From the IMG/VR virus record IMGVR_UViG_3300044960_000285, positions 1 through 33,272 of that record: a stretch of 33,272 bases of DNA; one strand, given 5' to 3'. Position numbers and translations under genes: made by a program. The DNA comes from a virus. The notes beneath the pieces are model-generated. The model worked only from the letters and a program-made list of their open reading frames with translations, made no database searches and was not told the origin of the DNA. Of the stretch, positions 7,165 to 14,123 are shown in pieces (the stretch's first letter is position 1; every line of letters starts with the position of its first letter).

Positions 7165-7208
7165 GCGGCCGCTGCGCGAGCGAGCGGCGGCCGCCGTATC
7201 GGGAGCGA
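7165..7208 (+). repeat. Degenerate intercistronic element C
   Basis: GCGGCCGC occurs at 7165-7172 and 7187-7194 and can form a stem. Between and after them lie GAGCGGCGG and TATCGGGAGCG, matching the right part of elements A and B. The second pseudoknot stem is not preserved. TATCGGGAG recurs before the integrase start (about 9588), where GGGAG serves as ribosome site. Confidence 0.35.
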
Positions 7209-7235
7209 GTGAGCAGGGCGAACGGAGTCGGCCGA

Positions 7236-8069
7236 ATGCGTCGCAAGCTGTGTGCGTTTCCGTACTTCGGGGGCAAGTGGTACCAGCTCAAGGATATTCT
7301 GCCTCTGCTGCCTGACTGCCACCATTATGTCGAGCCGTTCTGCGGGTCAGCGGCCGTGCTGCTCAACCGGCCGCCGGCACCTATCGAAACCGCCAACGAC
7401 ATCAACGAGGACCTGGTAACGTTCTTTCGCATCTTGCGGGAGCAGCCGGACGCGCTCGTGGAAGCGCTGCGGCTGACGCCGTACGCCCGCGCCGAGTTGT
7501 GGCAATCGCACGCGGAAGTTCTCGACGATTTGCCGCCGGTGGAGCGGGCCCGGCGGTTTTTTGTGCGCACCATGCAGACGCGCGCCGGCCTGGGTGGCGG
7601 GGGCCGATACCGGAACTCGTGGAGTTACGGCGTGACAAGGTCGCCGGTTTCAAGGTGGCTATCGCATGTCGAGTCGCTGCACAAGCTGGCCAAGCGCCTG
7701 CGGCGAGTGCAAATCGAGTGTCGCGACGCGCTCGACGTAATTGTGGCGTATGATTCACCCGGGACGCTGTTTTTCATTGACCCGCCCTATGCGTTCGACG
7801 CGCGCGAAGACAAGTCCCGAAACGTCTATGCTGTCGAGTTCACGGACGACTGCCATCGAAAGCTCGCCGACCTATTGGGTCGCGTGGTGGGCAAAGTCGC
7901 GCTGACCACGTACGAGTCCCCGCTGATGCGCGCGCTGTACCCAGAGGACCGCTGGCAGTGGATCGAATGCGGACGGAATGTCGTCTATGCCAGTTCGGAC
8001 CGGAGCAAGCCGCGCAAATCCGAGTTCCTCGTGACGAACTACCCGCCGCCGCAGCGATTGCTGGTATGA
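7236..8069 (+). CDS. D12-class (Dam-type) N6-adenine DNA methyltransferase
   Basis: A 277-residue protein. It has the N-terminal FPYFGGKW (8-15) SAM-binding motif, EPFCGSAAVL (33-42), and the catalytic DPPY (182-185), in the order expected for D12-class adenine methyltransferases. It transfers a methyl group from SAM to adenine in a specific DNA sequence. ATG 7236 was chosen because GGAG lies upstream and the conserved motif begins at once; the frame is open further upstream without support. No endonuclease is adjacent, so it is an orphan, probably protecting phage DNA from restriction or marking it. Confidence 0.92.
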   Translation: MRRKLCAFPYFGGKWYQLKDILPLLPDCHHYVEPFCGSAAVLLNRPPAPIETANDINEDLVTFFRILREQPDALVEALRLTPYARAELWQSHAEVLDDLPPVERARRFFVRTMQTRAGLGGGGRYRNSWSYGVTRSPVSRWLSHVESLHKLAKRLRRVQIECRDALDVIVAYDSPGTLFFIDPPYAFDAREDKSRNVYAVEFTDDCHRKLADLLGRVVGKVALTTYESPLMRALYPEDRWQWIECGRNVVYASSDRSKPRKSEFLVTNYPPPQRLLV

Positions 8070-8127
8070 CGGCGCGCGGCGAAAGTACGCGGGCCGTGCA
8101 GCGGATGCGTGGACCTGCGGTCGGAGC

Positions 8128-8156
8128 TTGCACCAGAATATGACCCGCTGTATAAT
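8128..8156 (+). promoter_or_regulatory. Sigma70-type promoter
   Basis: TTGCAC (8128-8133), a 17-nt spacer and TATAAT (8151-8156), just upstream of the gene at 8210. It shares the GCTGTATAAT run with the early promoter at 5094, suggesting common control. The rest of the gap 8070-8209 shows no gene. Confidence 0.8.
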
Positions 8157-8209
8157 CCGCTGGGCGGCGTGGGCTGCCCGTTTCGCATGTCATTATTGGA
8201 GGCGCTGGG

Positions 8210-9166
8210 ATGACGCTCTATGTAATCTTTGGTGCGCCGGACCCGGAGGCGCAGGCGGCCAGGGAGCTGTGCGAGGCGTGCCGCGTGGCGTACGGTCAGG
8301 CCGTGTCGTTTATGACGGGGCGCGACGTGTGCGCCGCCGACGCCTACGAGGCGGAAAACTGGCGGTCGCAATTTGGATTGCCGCTGCGGCCGGGGTCGCG
8401 CGTCCTGCTGTTCGAGTGTGATGGGGACGCGCTCCGGAAGCATTTTCCGGCGGGCTGTTATGCCGTTCGGCTCGACCATCATCGGCCGCTTGATCGCGGG
8501 TGGGGCAAGCCGCCAGCCGAGTTCTGGTCGGCATCGTCGCTGGGGCAATTGGTCGCGGAACTGGCCAGTGAAGGGGTGCTGAAGGGCGAAGGGCCAGAGG
8601 CGAGCGACATGAAACCTGGCACCAGCACCTGGGACGCGCCGAGCGGGACGTGGCGCGTCGCCACGCGGCAGGGCACGTGGTGGACCGTTCCGACCGATTA
8701 CGTGCTGGCGGCAGCGGCCGATCACTGTCTGGCGGCGGCCTACCGGGGCGAGTGCCCGGGCGTCGAGCCCGACCAGCTCATGGCGTGGCGGGTCAAGTCG
8801 CGGGCCGAGTTCCAGGGACGGCCGGCCGAGGCGCTCATGGCGGACGTGGAGCGAGCCCGCGAGGCGTTGCGCCAGGCCCCGAAGATCGACCTGGGGGGCG
8901 AGCTGGTGGCCGACCTGCGCGGGCAGGTCGTGCCGGAGCTGCCGGAGGCGGCCGCCCGGGAAGGCGTCGCGTTTCTGGCCACGCCGCCGGTGCGGGCCGG
9001 CGAGCGGCGGAAGGTGGTCTTGCAGTGCGCGGGGCCGGCTGCGCTGGCGGCGTGGCGGCCCTGGGCGATTGCGCAGGGGCTGGTGGACCTGTACGGCGGC
9101 GACGCCAACCGCGGTTTTGCTGGAGGGTATATCCCAGATGGCCAAACGGGCAAAACACAAGCCTGA
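8210..9166 (+). CDS. Conserved hypothetical protein with DHH-like motif
   Basis: A 318-residue protein. The N-terminal half carries LLFECDGDALRKHF, then RLDHHRPLDRGWGKPPAEFW; the DHH triad and the following Ser-Ser-Leu-Gly-Gln-Leu resemble DHH phosphoesterases, which cleave phosphodiesters with paired metals. A second motif, ADHCLAAAYRGECPGV, is typical of this group as I recall it. Other canonical DHH aspartates are not obvious, so activity is uncertain. GGAGG precedes the ATG by about 10 nt, behind a dedicated promoter. The 3' end overlaps the next HTH gene by 29 nt. Confidence 0.65.
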   Translation: MTLYVIFGAPDPEAQAARELCEACRVAYGQAVSFMTGRDVCAADAYEAENWRSQFGLPLRPGSRVLLFECDGDALRKHFPAGCYAVRLDHHRPLDRGWGKPPAEFWSASSLGQLVAELASEGVLKGEGPEASDMKPGTSTWDAPSGTWRVATRQGTWWTVPTDYVLAAAADHCLAAAYRGECPGVEPDQLMAWRVKSRAEFQGRPAEALMADVERAREALRQAPKIDLGGELVADLRGQVVPELPEAAAREGVAFLATPPVRAGERRKVVLQCAGPAALAAWRPWAIAQGLVDLYGGDANRGFAGGYIPDGQTGKTQA

Positions 9167-9437
9167 CAAGTCGCGTGTGGGGACGAGTCGGGCGGGGATT
9201 GGTCGGCCGCGGGCGCTGGCCCCGAAGTATCGCTCGCCGCTGCATGCGACGTTCTGCGAGCGCTTGCTGGCGGCACGCCTGGCCGCCGGACTGACGCAGA
9301 AGCAGGCCGCCCAGCGCGCGAAAATTGCCGTCATCATGTGGTGCTTCTACGAGACGGGCAGGCGCCAGCCAAGTTTGGGGGCGCTGGAGCGGCTGGCGGC
9401 AGCGGTGGAGTGCGAACCCGCCGACCTGCTGCGGTAG
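9138..9437 (+). CDS. Xre-family HTH protein, paralogue of the repressor (Cro-like?)
   Basis: A 99-residue protein with a basic N-terminus (KRAKHK) and an Xre/HTH_3 domain at about 40-99 ending CEPADLL. By hand alignment it matches the minus-strand repressor without gaps over the last 71 residues, with about half identical (PKY, ERL, RLAAGLT, PSL, CEPADL). The recognition-helix region (IAVIMWCFYE) differs from that of the repressor (ITAAAWSAFE). GGAGGG lies upstream of the ATG. Position between the DHH-like gene and the integrase suggests a Cro-like or excision-control role. Confidence 0.75.
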   Translation: MAKRAKHKPDKSRVGTSRAGIGRPRALAPKYRSPLHATFCERLLAARLAAGLTQKQAAQRAKIAVIMWCFYETGRRQPSLGALERLAAAVECEPADLLR

Positions 9438-9457
9438 GCGATTGGTGGCAGTTCCGC

Positions 9458-9485
9458 TTGACGAGTTTCAAGTAAAAGATAAGAT
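9458..9485 (+). promoter_or_regulatory. Probable promoter of the integrase gene
   Basis: TTGACG (9458-9463), a 16-nt spacer and TAAGAT (9480-9485). This stretch is more AT-rich than its surroundings. The leader to 9601 contains a GC hairpin with a T-rich loop (CCGCGC/GCGCGG, about 9563-9585). An open ATG frame from 9514 has a ribosome site but runs out of frame into the integrase and is not believed. Confidence 0.6.
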
Positions 9486-9601
9486 GTAGGACACAGGAGG
9501 ACCACGAAGGACCATGGCGGGGCAGCGGCGCATGGACGGTAGGCATGAGGCCAGATCAAACAGCCGCGCCCGTCTTTTTGCGCGGGTATCGGGAGTGACA
9601 G

Positions 9602-10439
9602 ATGGGCAGTCTGCGTGTCGTCTTCGGCAACCAAGACTGCAGGGACGCGCCGTCGCCGCGGTGGAGTCTCACGGAACTATTCGAGCGGTGGTTTGTGCCA
9701 GTCGTCGCTGCGGCGGAGGGGCACGCACCCCATACGCTGGAGCTGTACCGCGTGGCGCTGGCACACTGGGTACGCCACACTGGCGACGATGGCCCGTGCG
9801 GGCCACAGGCCGCCCGGGGGCGGTCTGTGCGCCGGCATCGACCTTGCGCCCGTGGCATTTCCCCAGATTCGCGTGGTACGGCCCTGCAAGCTACCGTTTA
9901 CGCTCGACGAGGCGCGACAGATCGTGGCGGCGGCCGACCGTTTCCCGCGGCGCTGCGGTCGCTCCGACTGGCCCGCGGTCTGGCGAGGGCTTTTGTCGGC
10001 GCTGTATGTGACAGGGCATCGGATCGGCACGGTGCTTGCCGTCGAGCGGTCGATGTTTCGTCCGATGGGGACCGACTACCAGTTGCACCTTCCGGCGGCG
10101 CTAGTGCCCAAGACAGGCAAAGCCGCCGTGCAGCGCGTGCCGGCGTGGTGTGCTGGGGCGATCCTGGCGTTGCCCGGGCATCGGCCGCTGTCGCTGGGGA
10201 TCGACCGCCGCCACCTGGCGCGCCTGCATGCGGAGCTGCAGCGCCTGGCAGGCGTGGCGCCGCTGTCGTGGCAGGCGTGGCGCCGCACGCATGCGGCGAT
10301 GATGCAGCGTCTGGGCCTGGGTTTCGCGCTAAACTGTGCCGCGGCGTCGTTGCAGCATTCGGACTGGCGCACGACAGCCACGCACTACTGGGACATCACC
10401 GAGGAAGTGCGGCTCCGGTTGCCGCCTTTGTGGGACTGA
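9602..10439 (+). CDS. int: Tyrosine recombinase/integrase, split across two frames
   Basis: The N-terminal part reads from ATG 9602 (GGGAG upstream): LTELFERWFVPV and THLELYR-like helices of a core-binding domain, as far as about 9790. The catalytic domain reads in the +1 frame from about 9830 to the stop at 10439. It has the active-site Arg in TGHRIG (codon at 10020), Lys in PKTGK, Arg in AWRRTH, His in LQHSDWRTT and the nucleophile Tyr in THYWD (codon at 10386). The usual His of HxxR is Gln. The middle of the core-binding domain looks short. Two strong hairpins (9790-9828) sit at the frame switch. Either the gene is broken by a deletion, or there is an assembly error, or recoding joins the frames. 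If active it would act on the tRNA-Ala attP. Confidence 0.75.
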
Positions 10440-10441
10440 CG

Positions 10442-10519
10442 GGCGCCCCGCTACCGCGGCTATTCCTACCCGCGGATAGGCCGGCATCGGGACAAGCTGG
10501 CGGTGGGGCGCCGTTTTTT
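10442..10519 (+). terminator. Terminator after integrase, long-arm structure with T6
   Basis: GGCGCCCC (10442-10449) pairs with GGGGCGCC (10505-10512), followed by G and six T (10514-10519). The 55-nt interior contains a nested CCGCGG/CCGCGG hairpin (10454-10475). It begins 2 nt after the integrase stop codon. Confidence 0.7.
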
Positions 10520-10531
10520 CGTGTGTTCTGG

Positions 10532-10576
10532 GGTCGGTCTGGGACTGGGAAACGCGCATGCCTCTGCGGACCGACC
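10532..10576. repeat. Inverted repeat in structured intergenic region
   Basis: GGTCGGTC (10532-10539) is mirrored by GACCGACC (10569-10576) around a 29-nt centre. It lies between two terminator-like hairpins in a 226-nt gap without a believable gene. Confidence 0.45.
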
Positions 10577-10601
10577 GGCGGCGTAGGATGGGGCGTCGTC
10601 T

Positions 10602-10648
10602 GACCGGACGTGGCGGCCACGCCGCCCCGCTGCGTCCGGTCGTCTTTT
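10602..10648 (+). terminator. Second terminator-like hairpin, upstream of replication genes
   Basis: GACCGGACG (10602-10610) pairs with CGTCCGGTC (10633-10641), enclosing GGCGG/CCGCC (10612-10626), and is followed by GTCTTTT. It ends 18 nt before the next ATG, so it could also act as an attenuator or a ribosome-site control element for that gene. Confidence 0.6.
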
Positions 10649-10665
10649 CGCGCTGGGGTTCATCC

Positions 10666-11094
10666 ATGCCTTCAGTCCGTCGGTCTCACGTGCCCAGTGG
10701 CACGATTCGGCTTGGGGCTGCGGGCGGGCCCGTGCCGGCCCCGCCGCTGCCGCTGGTGCTCGAAATCTGGCGCGATGGGTGGGTCGTGCTGCGCGCCCCG
10801 CCCGATGCCCGGGTCCGTGTGCACGTGGCGCACTGCGTCTGGTCGCCCTATCCGTCGGTCCAGAGGCTGGGTGAGGAGCTGGCTTGGCTGGAAACGCCCA
10901 CCTGGGCCAGGCCGGCGATCAAGGTCGTGGCCACGGGGCTTGCGACGCTGTGCCCGACGGTCGAGGAATACGCCTGGCGGCAGATAGAAACGGGCGTCGT
11001 GTTGCCGGCGCTCGTCGAGTGCCTTCGGTCCCACGCACAAGCGGCCAAACGCCATGAACCGGGTCAACGGGTGGACGATCGACTGGGCGGCTGA
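10666..11094 (+). CDS. Hypothetical protein preceding the DUF3631 ATPase
   Basis: A 142-residue soluble protein of unknown function, with a Pro/Gly-rich N-terminus, a beta-like centre (LVLEIWRDGWVVLRAPP) and two likely helices in the C-terminal half (VQRLGEELAWLE; ATLCPTVEEYAWRQIE). No strong Shine-Dalgarno is seen; the start follows the terminator-like hairpin closely. Its 3' end overlaps the next gene by 41 nt in another frame, indicating coexpression with the replication ATPase. Confidence 0.6.
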   Translation: MPSVRRSHVPSGTIRLGAAGGPVPAPPLPLVLEIWRDGWVVLRAPPDARVRVHVAHCVWSPYPSVQRLGEELAWLETPTWARPAIKVVATGLATLCPTVEEYAWRQIETGVVLPALVECLRSHAQAAKRHEPGQRVDDRLGG

Positions 11095-12523
11095 TCGCGT
11101 CGGTCGCCGCGCCATCGTGCTGCTGCGACGCAATGGCCAGCCCGTCGAAAGCCAGCGCTGCGACGTTTTCGACGGCCAGCAGGTGCGCGACCTGGTGGGC
11201 ACGTGGTGCCAGCGGTACCGCATCCCGCAGGAGGACCTTCAGGCCGCGCTGACCGCGGCCGCGGCCGAGTGCTTCGCCGCGATGCGCTCTGGGAGGCCAG
11301 CGGGCCGCGAATCGTCGCCACCGCCGGATGCGGCCGCGTCGCTGGGGCTCGCGTGGCCGGAGCCGTGGCCCGACCCGGTCGCACTGGCCGACGTGCTCGA
11401 CGAGGCGATGCGGTACGTGCAGCGGTACGTCTGGCTGACACGCCATCAGGCGGCGGCCGCCGTCCTGTGGTCCGCGTGGACCTACACGGTCGAGCGGTCA
11501 GACGTCGCCCCCATTCTTATTCTCATTTCGCCCACGAAGCGCTGCGGGAAGACAACGCTGGTCCGGGTGGTCGCGTCGATGCTGCCGCGGGTGCTGGCGG
11601 CGGTTTCGATTTCGCCGGCGGCCCTGTATCGCGTCGTGGAGCTGGCGCAGCCGACGCTGGTCATCGACGAGGTGGACGCCTTCCTCGCCGATAGCGAGGA
11701 GCTCCGCGGACTGGTCAACGCTGGGCATACCCGCGACACGGCCTATGTGGTGCGGCTCGATGGCGAAAGCTTGTTACCGCGCCGGTTTAGCGTGTTCGGC
11801 CCGAAGCTCTTAGCGGGCATCGGTCGCCTGCCCGCGACCATCGAGGACCGGGGCATCATCCTGACCATGCAGCGCAAACCGCCCGGGGCGCACTGCGTGC
11901 GACTCGACCGCGACGCCCTGGCCCGAGGGGCGATCATCGCCCGCAAGCTGCGGCGGTGGTCGCTGGATGAGGGCGAGCGGCTGAAGCCGACGGACGATCC
12001 GCCGTGCCCGGAGGTGCTCAACGACCGGGAGGCGGATTCCTGGCGGCCGCTGTTGGCCCTGGCCGACCTAGCCGGGGCGTGGTGGGGCCTTACGGCCCGG
12101 CAGGCGGCGGTGGCCCTGGCTGGGGCGCAACAGGACGAGCAGGACCTGGCTGTGGCCCTGCTGCGGGACGTGGCGGGACTAGTCGCCGATGATGCTCGCT
12201 GCCGGTGGACGCCGGCCGAGCTGGCGGTGGCCCTGGCCGAGATGGACGACCGCCCATGGCGCGAATATCGGCACGGCCGGCCGATCAATGGGTTCCAAGT
12301 GTCGAAAACCCTTTCCCAGTTTGGACTTGAGACGAGGCGCAGCGACGGTCGGAGGGTGTTTGACGCGGCAGAGCTGCTAGCCGTCGCCGAGCGGTACGCC
12401 CCGGGGGTGTCCGCAAAACGCGCCCCTGGCGCCCCTGTCCAGCGCAACCTGTTCGAGGGCAACGAGTTACGCAGGGGCGCGTGCGATGGAGACTGGGGCG
12501 AGTTTGGCGCGGCCTGTGGCTGA
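11054..12523 (+). CDS. DUF3631-domain P-loop ATPase, probable replication helicase
   Basis: A 489-residue protein. The centre is a P-loop ATPase: Walker A SPTKRCGKTT at 159-168 and Walker B LVIDEVDAFL at 202-211. A domain with MDDRPWREY, a following wHTH-like segment and the C-terminal ETRRSDGRRVF region matches the DUF3631 architecture often found in phage and mobile-element replication proteins. The N-terminal 100 residues are a variable lead domain. No primase palm motif is seen. The last ~35 codons contain one of two copies of an inverted-repeat element (see 12418). With RusA downstream, a role in origin melting or helicase action is likely. Confidence 0.85.
   Translation: MNRVNGWTIDWAADRVGRRAIVLLRRNGQPVESQRCDVFDGQQVRDLVGTWCQRYRIPQEDLQAALTAAAAECFAAMRSGRPAGRESSPPPDAAASLGLAWPEPWPDPVALADVLDEAMRYVQRYVWLTRHQAAAAVLWSAWTYTVERSDVAPILILISPTKRCGKTTLVRVVASMLPRVLAAVSISPAALYRVVELAQPTLVIDEVDAFLADSEELRGLVNAGHTRDTAYVVRLDGESLLPRRFSVFGPKLLAGIGRLPATIEDRGIILTMQRKPPGAHCVRLDRDALARGAIIARKLRRWSLDEGERLKPTDDPPCPEVLNDREADSWRPLLALADLAGAWWGLTARQAAVALAGAQQDEQDLAVALLRDVAGLVADDARCRWTPAELAVALAEMDDRPWREYRHGRPINGFQVSKTLSQFGLETRRSDGRRVFDAAELLAVAERYAPGVSAKRAPGAPVQRNLFEGNELRRGACDGDWGEFGAACG
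12418..12482. repeat. 65-nt inverted-repeat element, copy 1 (coding)
   Basis: ACGCGCCCCTG (12418-12428) is perfectly mirrored by CAGGGGCGCGT (12472-12482), and CAACGAGTTACG lies inside. A second element of the same length starts 105 nt later at 12523. This copy encodes part of the ATPase C-terminus (APGAPVQRN). Confidence 0.55.
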
Positions 12524-12587
12524 CGCGCCCCTGTGCAAGTCGTGACTGGTCAACGAGTTGCGATCCAGAGGGGCGCGAGGGGCGCGT
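12523..12587 (+). repeat. 65-nt inverted-repeat element, copy 2 (intergenic, terminator-like)
   Basis: ACGCGCCCCT (12523-12532) is mirrored by AGGGGCGCGT (12578-12587), with CAACGAGTTGCG inside (12551-12562), and is followed by TTT. It begins at the last base of the ATPase stop codon and could form a weak terminator or a ribosome-site control hairpin before rusA. Confidence 0.5.
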
Positions 12588-12604
12588 TTTCCAGGGAGGG
12601 TGGG

Positions 12605-13093
12605 ATGGGTGCTGACAGGGACGAGTCGGCGGGGCCGGTGGAGCTGCTGATCGAGGGGCCGAAGCCGAAGACGCAAGGGAGCATGCGCGCATTTCCGTTC
12701 CGGCGCCGTGACGGGTCGCTGGGCGTGCGGGTGACCCACGACGGGGGCCGGCAGGTCGAGGACTGGCGGCTGGCGGTGCGACTGATTGCGCGCCAGCAGT
12801 GGCAGCGGCCGCCGACGCGCGGCCCGGTCAAGCTGGCCGTGCTGATCCGCGTGCCGCGGCCGAAATCGCACTACCGCCGCAGCGGCCTGTCGGCACAAGG
12901 TCGCCGGCAGCGCCGCCCGGGCCGGCTGGCGGGCGACGTGGACAAGCTGCTCCGTGCGGTCTGCGACGCCCTGACGGGCATCGTGTACGAGGACGACGCC
13001 CAGGTGGTCGAGGCGCTGGTGCGCAAGGTGTGGGCGGAAGACCGGGACGGGACATGGCGGACGGCGATTTGGATTGCGCCCGCCGAAGACTGA
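12605..13093 (+). CDS. rusA: RusA-family Holliday junction resolvase
   Basis: A 162-residue protein. LLIEGPKPKTQGS near the N-terminus is the usual RusA first strand. GDVDKLLRAVCDAL (110-123) and YEDDAQV (128-134) carry the catalytic aspartates that bind magnesium. RusA cuts four-way junctions formed by recombination or replication-fork reversal. The ATG at 12605 was chosen over 12533 because GGAGG lies 6-10 nt upstream and the extra 24 residues are low in character. Length is a little above the usual ~120 residues because of an N-terminal extension and a basic loop. It ends the replication module. Confidence 0.9.
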   Translation: MGADRDESAGPVELLIEGPKPKTQGSMRAFPFRRRDGSLGVRVTHDGGRQVEDWRLAVRLIARQQWQRPPTRGPVKLAVLIRVPRPKSHYRRSGLSAQGRRQRRPGRLAGDVDKLLRAVCDALTGIVYEDDAQVVEALVRKVWAEDRDGTWRTAIWIAPAED

Positions 13094-13188
13094 CAGCGGA
13101 AGACTGAAACGCGCAGCGTGTGGGCAGCGGTCAGAACCGGGGGCATTTATCACGCTGTCGGGGTGAGCAGGCAGTAAATCATAGCGGC

Positions 13189-13219
13189 TTGCAACGCGGC
13201 GCGCTGCGGTCTTTATAAT
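13189..13219 (+). promoter_or_regulatory. Probable late promoter
   Basis: TTGCAA (13189-13194) and TATAAT (13214-13219) with a long 19-nt spacer, in an otherwise empty gap (13094-13246). The non-ideal spacing suggests that it needs an activator. It precedes the exported-protein, head and tail genes. Confidence 0.55.
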
Positions 13220-13246
13220 GAGGCGACACCGACAGGGAGGTCACCA

Positions 13247-14059
13247 ATGCTTGCAAGGGATGCGATCTATCGGCTGGTGGAAGTCGTCAAGCCGACCGCG
13301 GACGAGGGGGAAGCGGCTACGCTGGCGCATCGGATCGGCGGCCGGCTGCTATTGGCCGTGAACGAGTCGCGCGGGCTGGGATCGGCGCGCTGGTCCGCGA
13401 TCGTCGAGGAAGTCCACGAAATCGCCGCCGATCAGGGCGGCCCGCCGCCGCACGTGGTGGAGGCCGTCTGCGCGCTGGTGCGGTACATGGCGGCGGGTTT
13501 CGTGCTTCTAGTCGCTCTATCGACTACGGCTGCTGCTGCCGCGGCCGAGCATGCCGCCACGATGGACATTCCGCCCGAGTATCGAGCGTGGTTCCGCAAC
13601 CCCGACGGGTCGTGCGTGCAATGCAGCATCGGCATGGTGGGCATGTGGAATAACCTGCCGAGCTGGACGTACGTTCTGTGGGACACGGAATATGGACCGG
13701 CGCAGCGGGGCGGGTCGTGGCCGGGCCGCGTGGCGAAGTACGCCCGGGAGCGGGGCATGAAGATGTACAACGTCACGGGGACCAGCTTCGAGGATACTCG
13801 GCCCTGGATGATTTGGGCGGCGCAGACGGGGCGTTTCGCGGCTATCGGGGCCGGCCGCGCGCATTTTCAGACGCTCTACGGATACGTGCCCGGCGATGCA
13901 AAACCCTGGAAAGTCTGCAACAATAACAGCACCTGGCGGGTGGACGAGTACACCGAGGAGGAGTTCCGGCGGCTGCATATGGCGAGCGGGCCGTGGGTCG
14001 TGATCCCAGACGAGCCGCCGGGACCGCCGCCGCCGAAAATCGTCGCGTGGTGGCAGTAG
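13247..14059 (+). CDS. Membrane-anchored or exported papain-like cysteine protease candidate
   Basis: A 270-residue protein. Residues 1-80 are soluble and helical; 82-98 are hydrophobic (AAGFVLLVALS, then an Ala run) and would be a membrane segment. Beyond it, GSCVQCSIGMVG (121-132), GRAHF (203-207, with His 206) and VCNNN (223-227) have the Cys-His-Asn order of papain-fold (C1/C39/NlpC-like) enzymes. That suggests peptidoglycan peptide cleavage or a protease. An internal in-frame ATG (residue 81, nt 13487) would start exactly at a signal peptide, so two products are possible. GGGAGG precedes the first ATG. It is the first gene behind the late promoter, followed by other exported proteins, and is a lysis-function candidate. 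Confidence 0.6.
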   Translation: MLARDAIYRLVEVVKPTADEGEAATLAHRIGGRLLLAVNESRGLGSARWSAIVEEVHEIAADQGGPPPHVVEAVCALVRYMAAGFVLLVALSTTAAAAAAEHAATMDIPPEYRAWFRNPDGSCVQCSIGMVGMWNNLPSWTYVLWDTEYGPAQRGGSWPGRVAKYARERGMKMYNVTGTSFEDTRPWMIWAAQTGRFAAIGAGRAHFQTLYGYVPGDAKPWKVCNNNSTWRVDEYTEEEFRRLHMASGPWVVIPDEPPGPPPPKIVAWWQ

Positions 14060-14123
14060 GGAAGGCCCGCGCTGGCGGGGGCCAGGTGGCCAGCAGCGAG
14101 CCCAAACGCAGGGAGGGCAGACG

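Noticed and set aside
8039-9337. 432-codon minus-strand open frame
   Set aside because: Antisense to the promoter-linked DHH-like gene and the HTH gene; composition and lack of a start signal mark it as a shadow.
9514-10011. 165-codon + frame with a good ribosome site ahead of the integrase
   Set aside because: After about 30 codons it overlaps the integrase in a third frame and has random Arg/Ala/Pro-rich composition. A very short leader peptide cannot be excluded.
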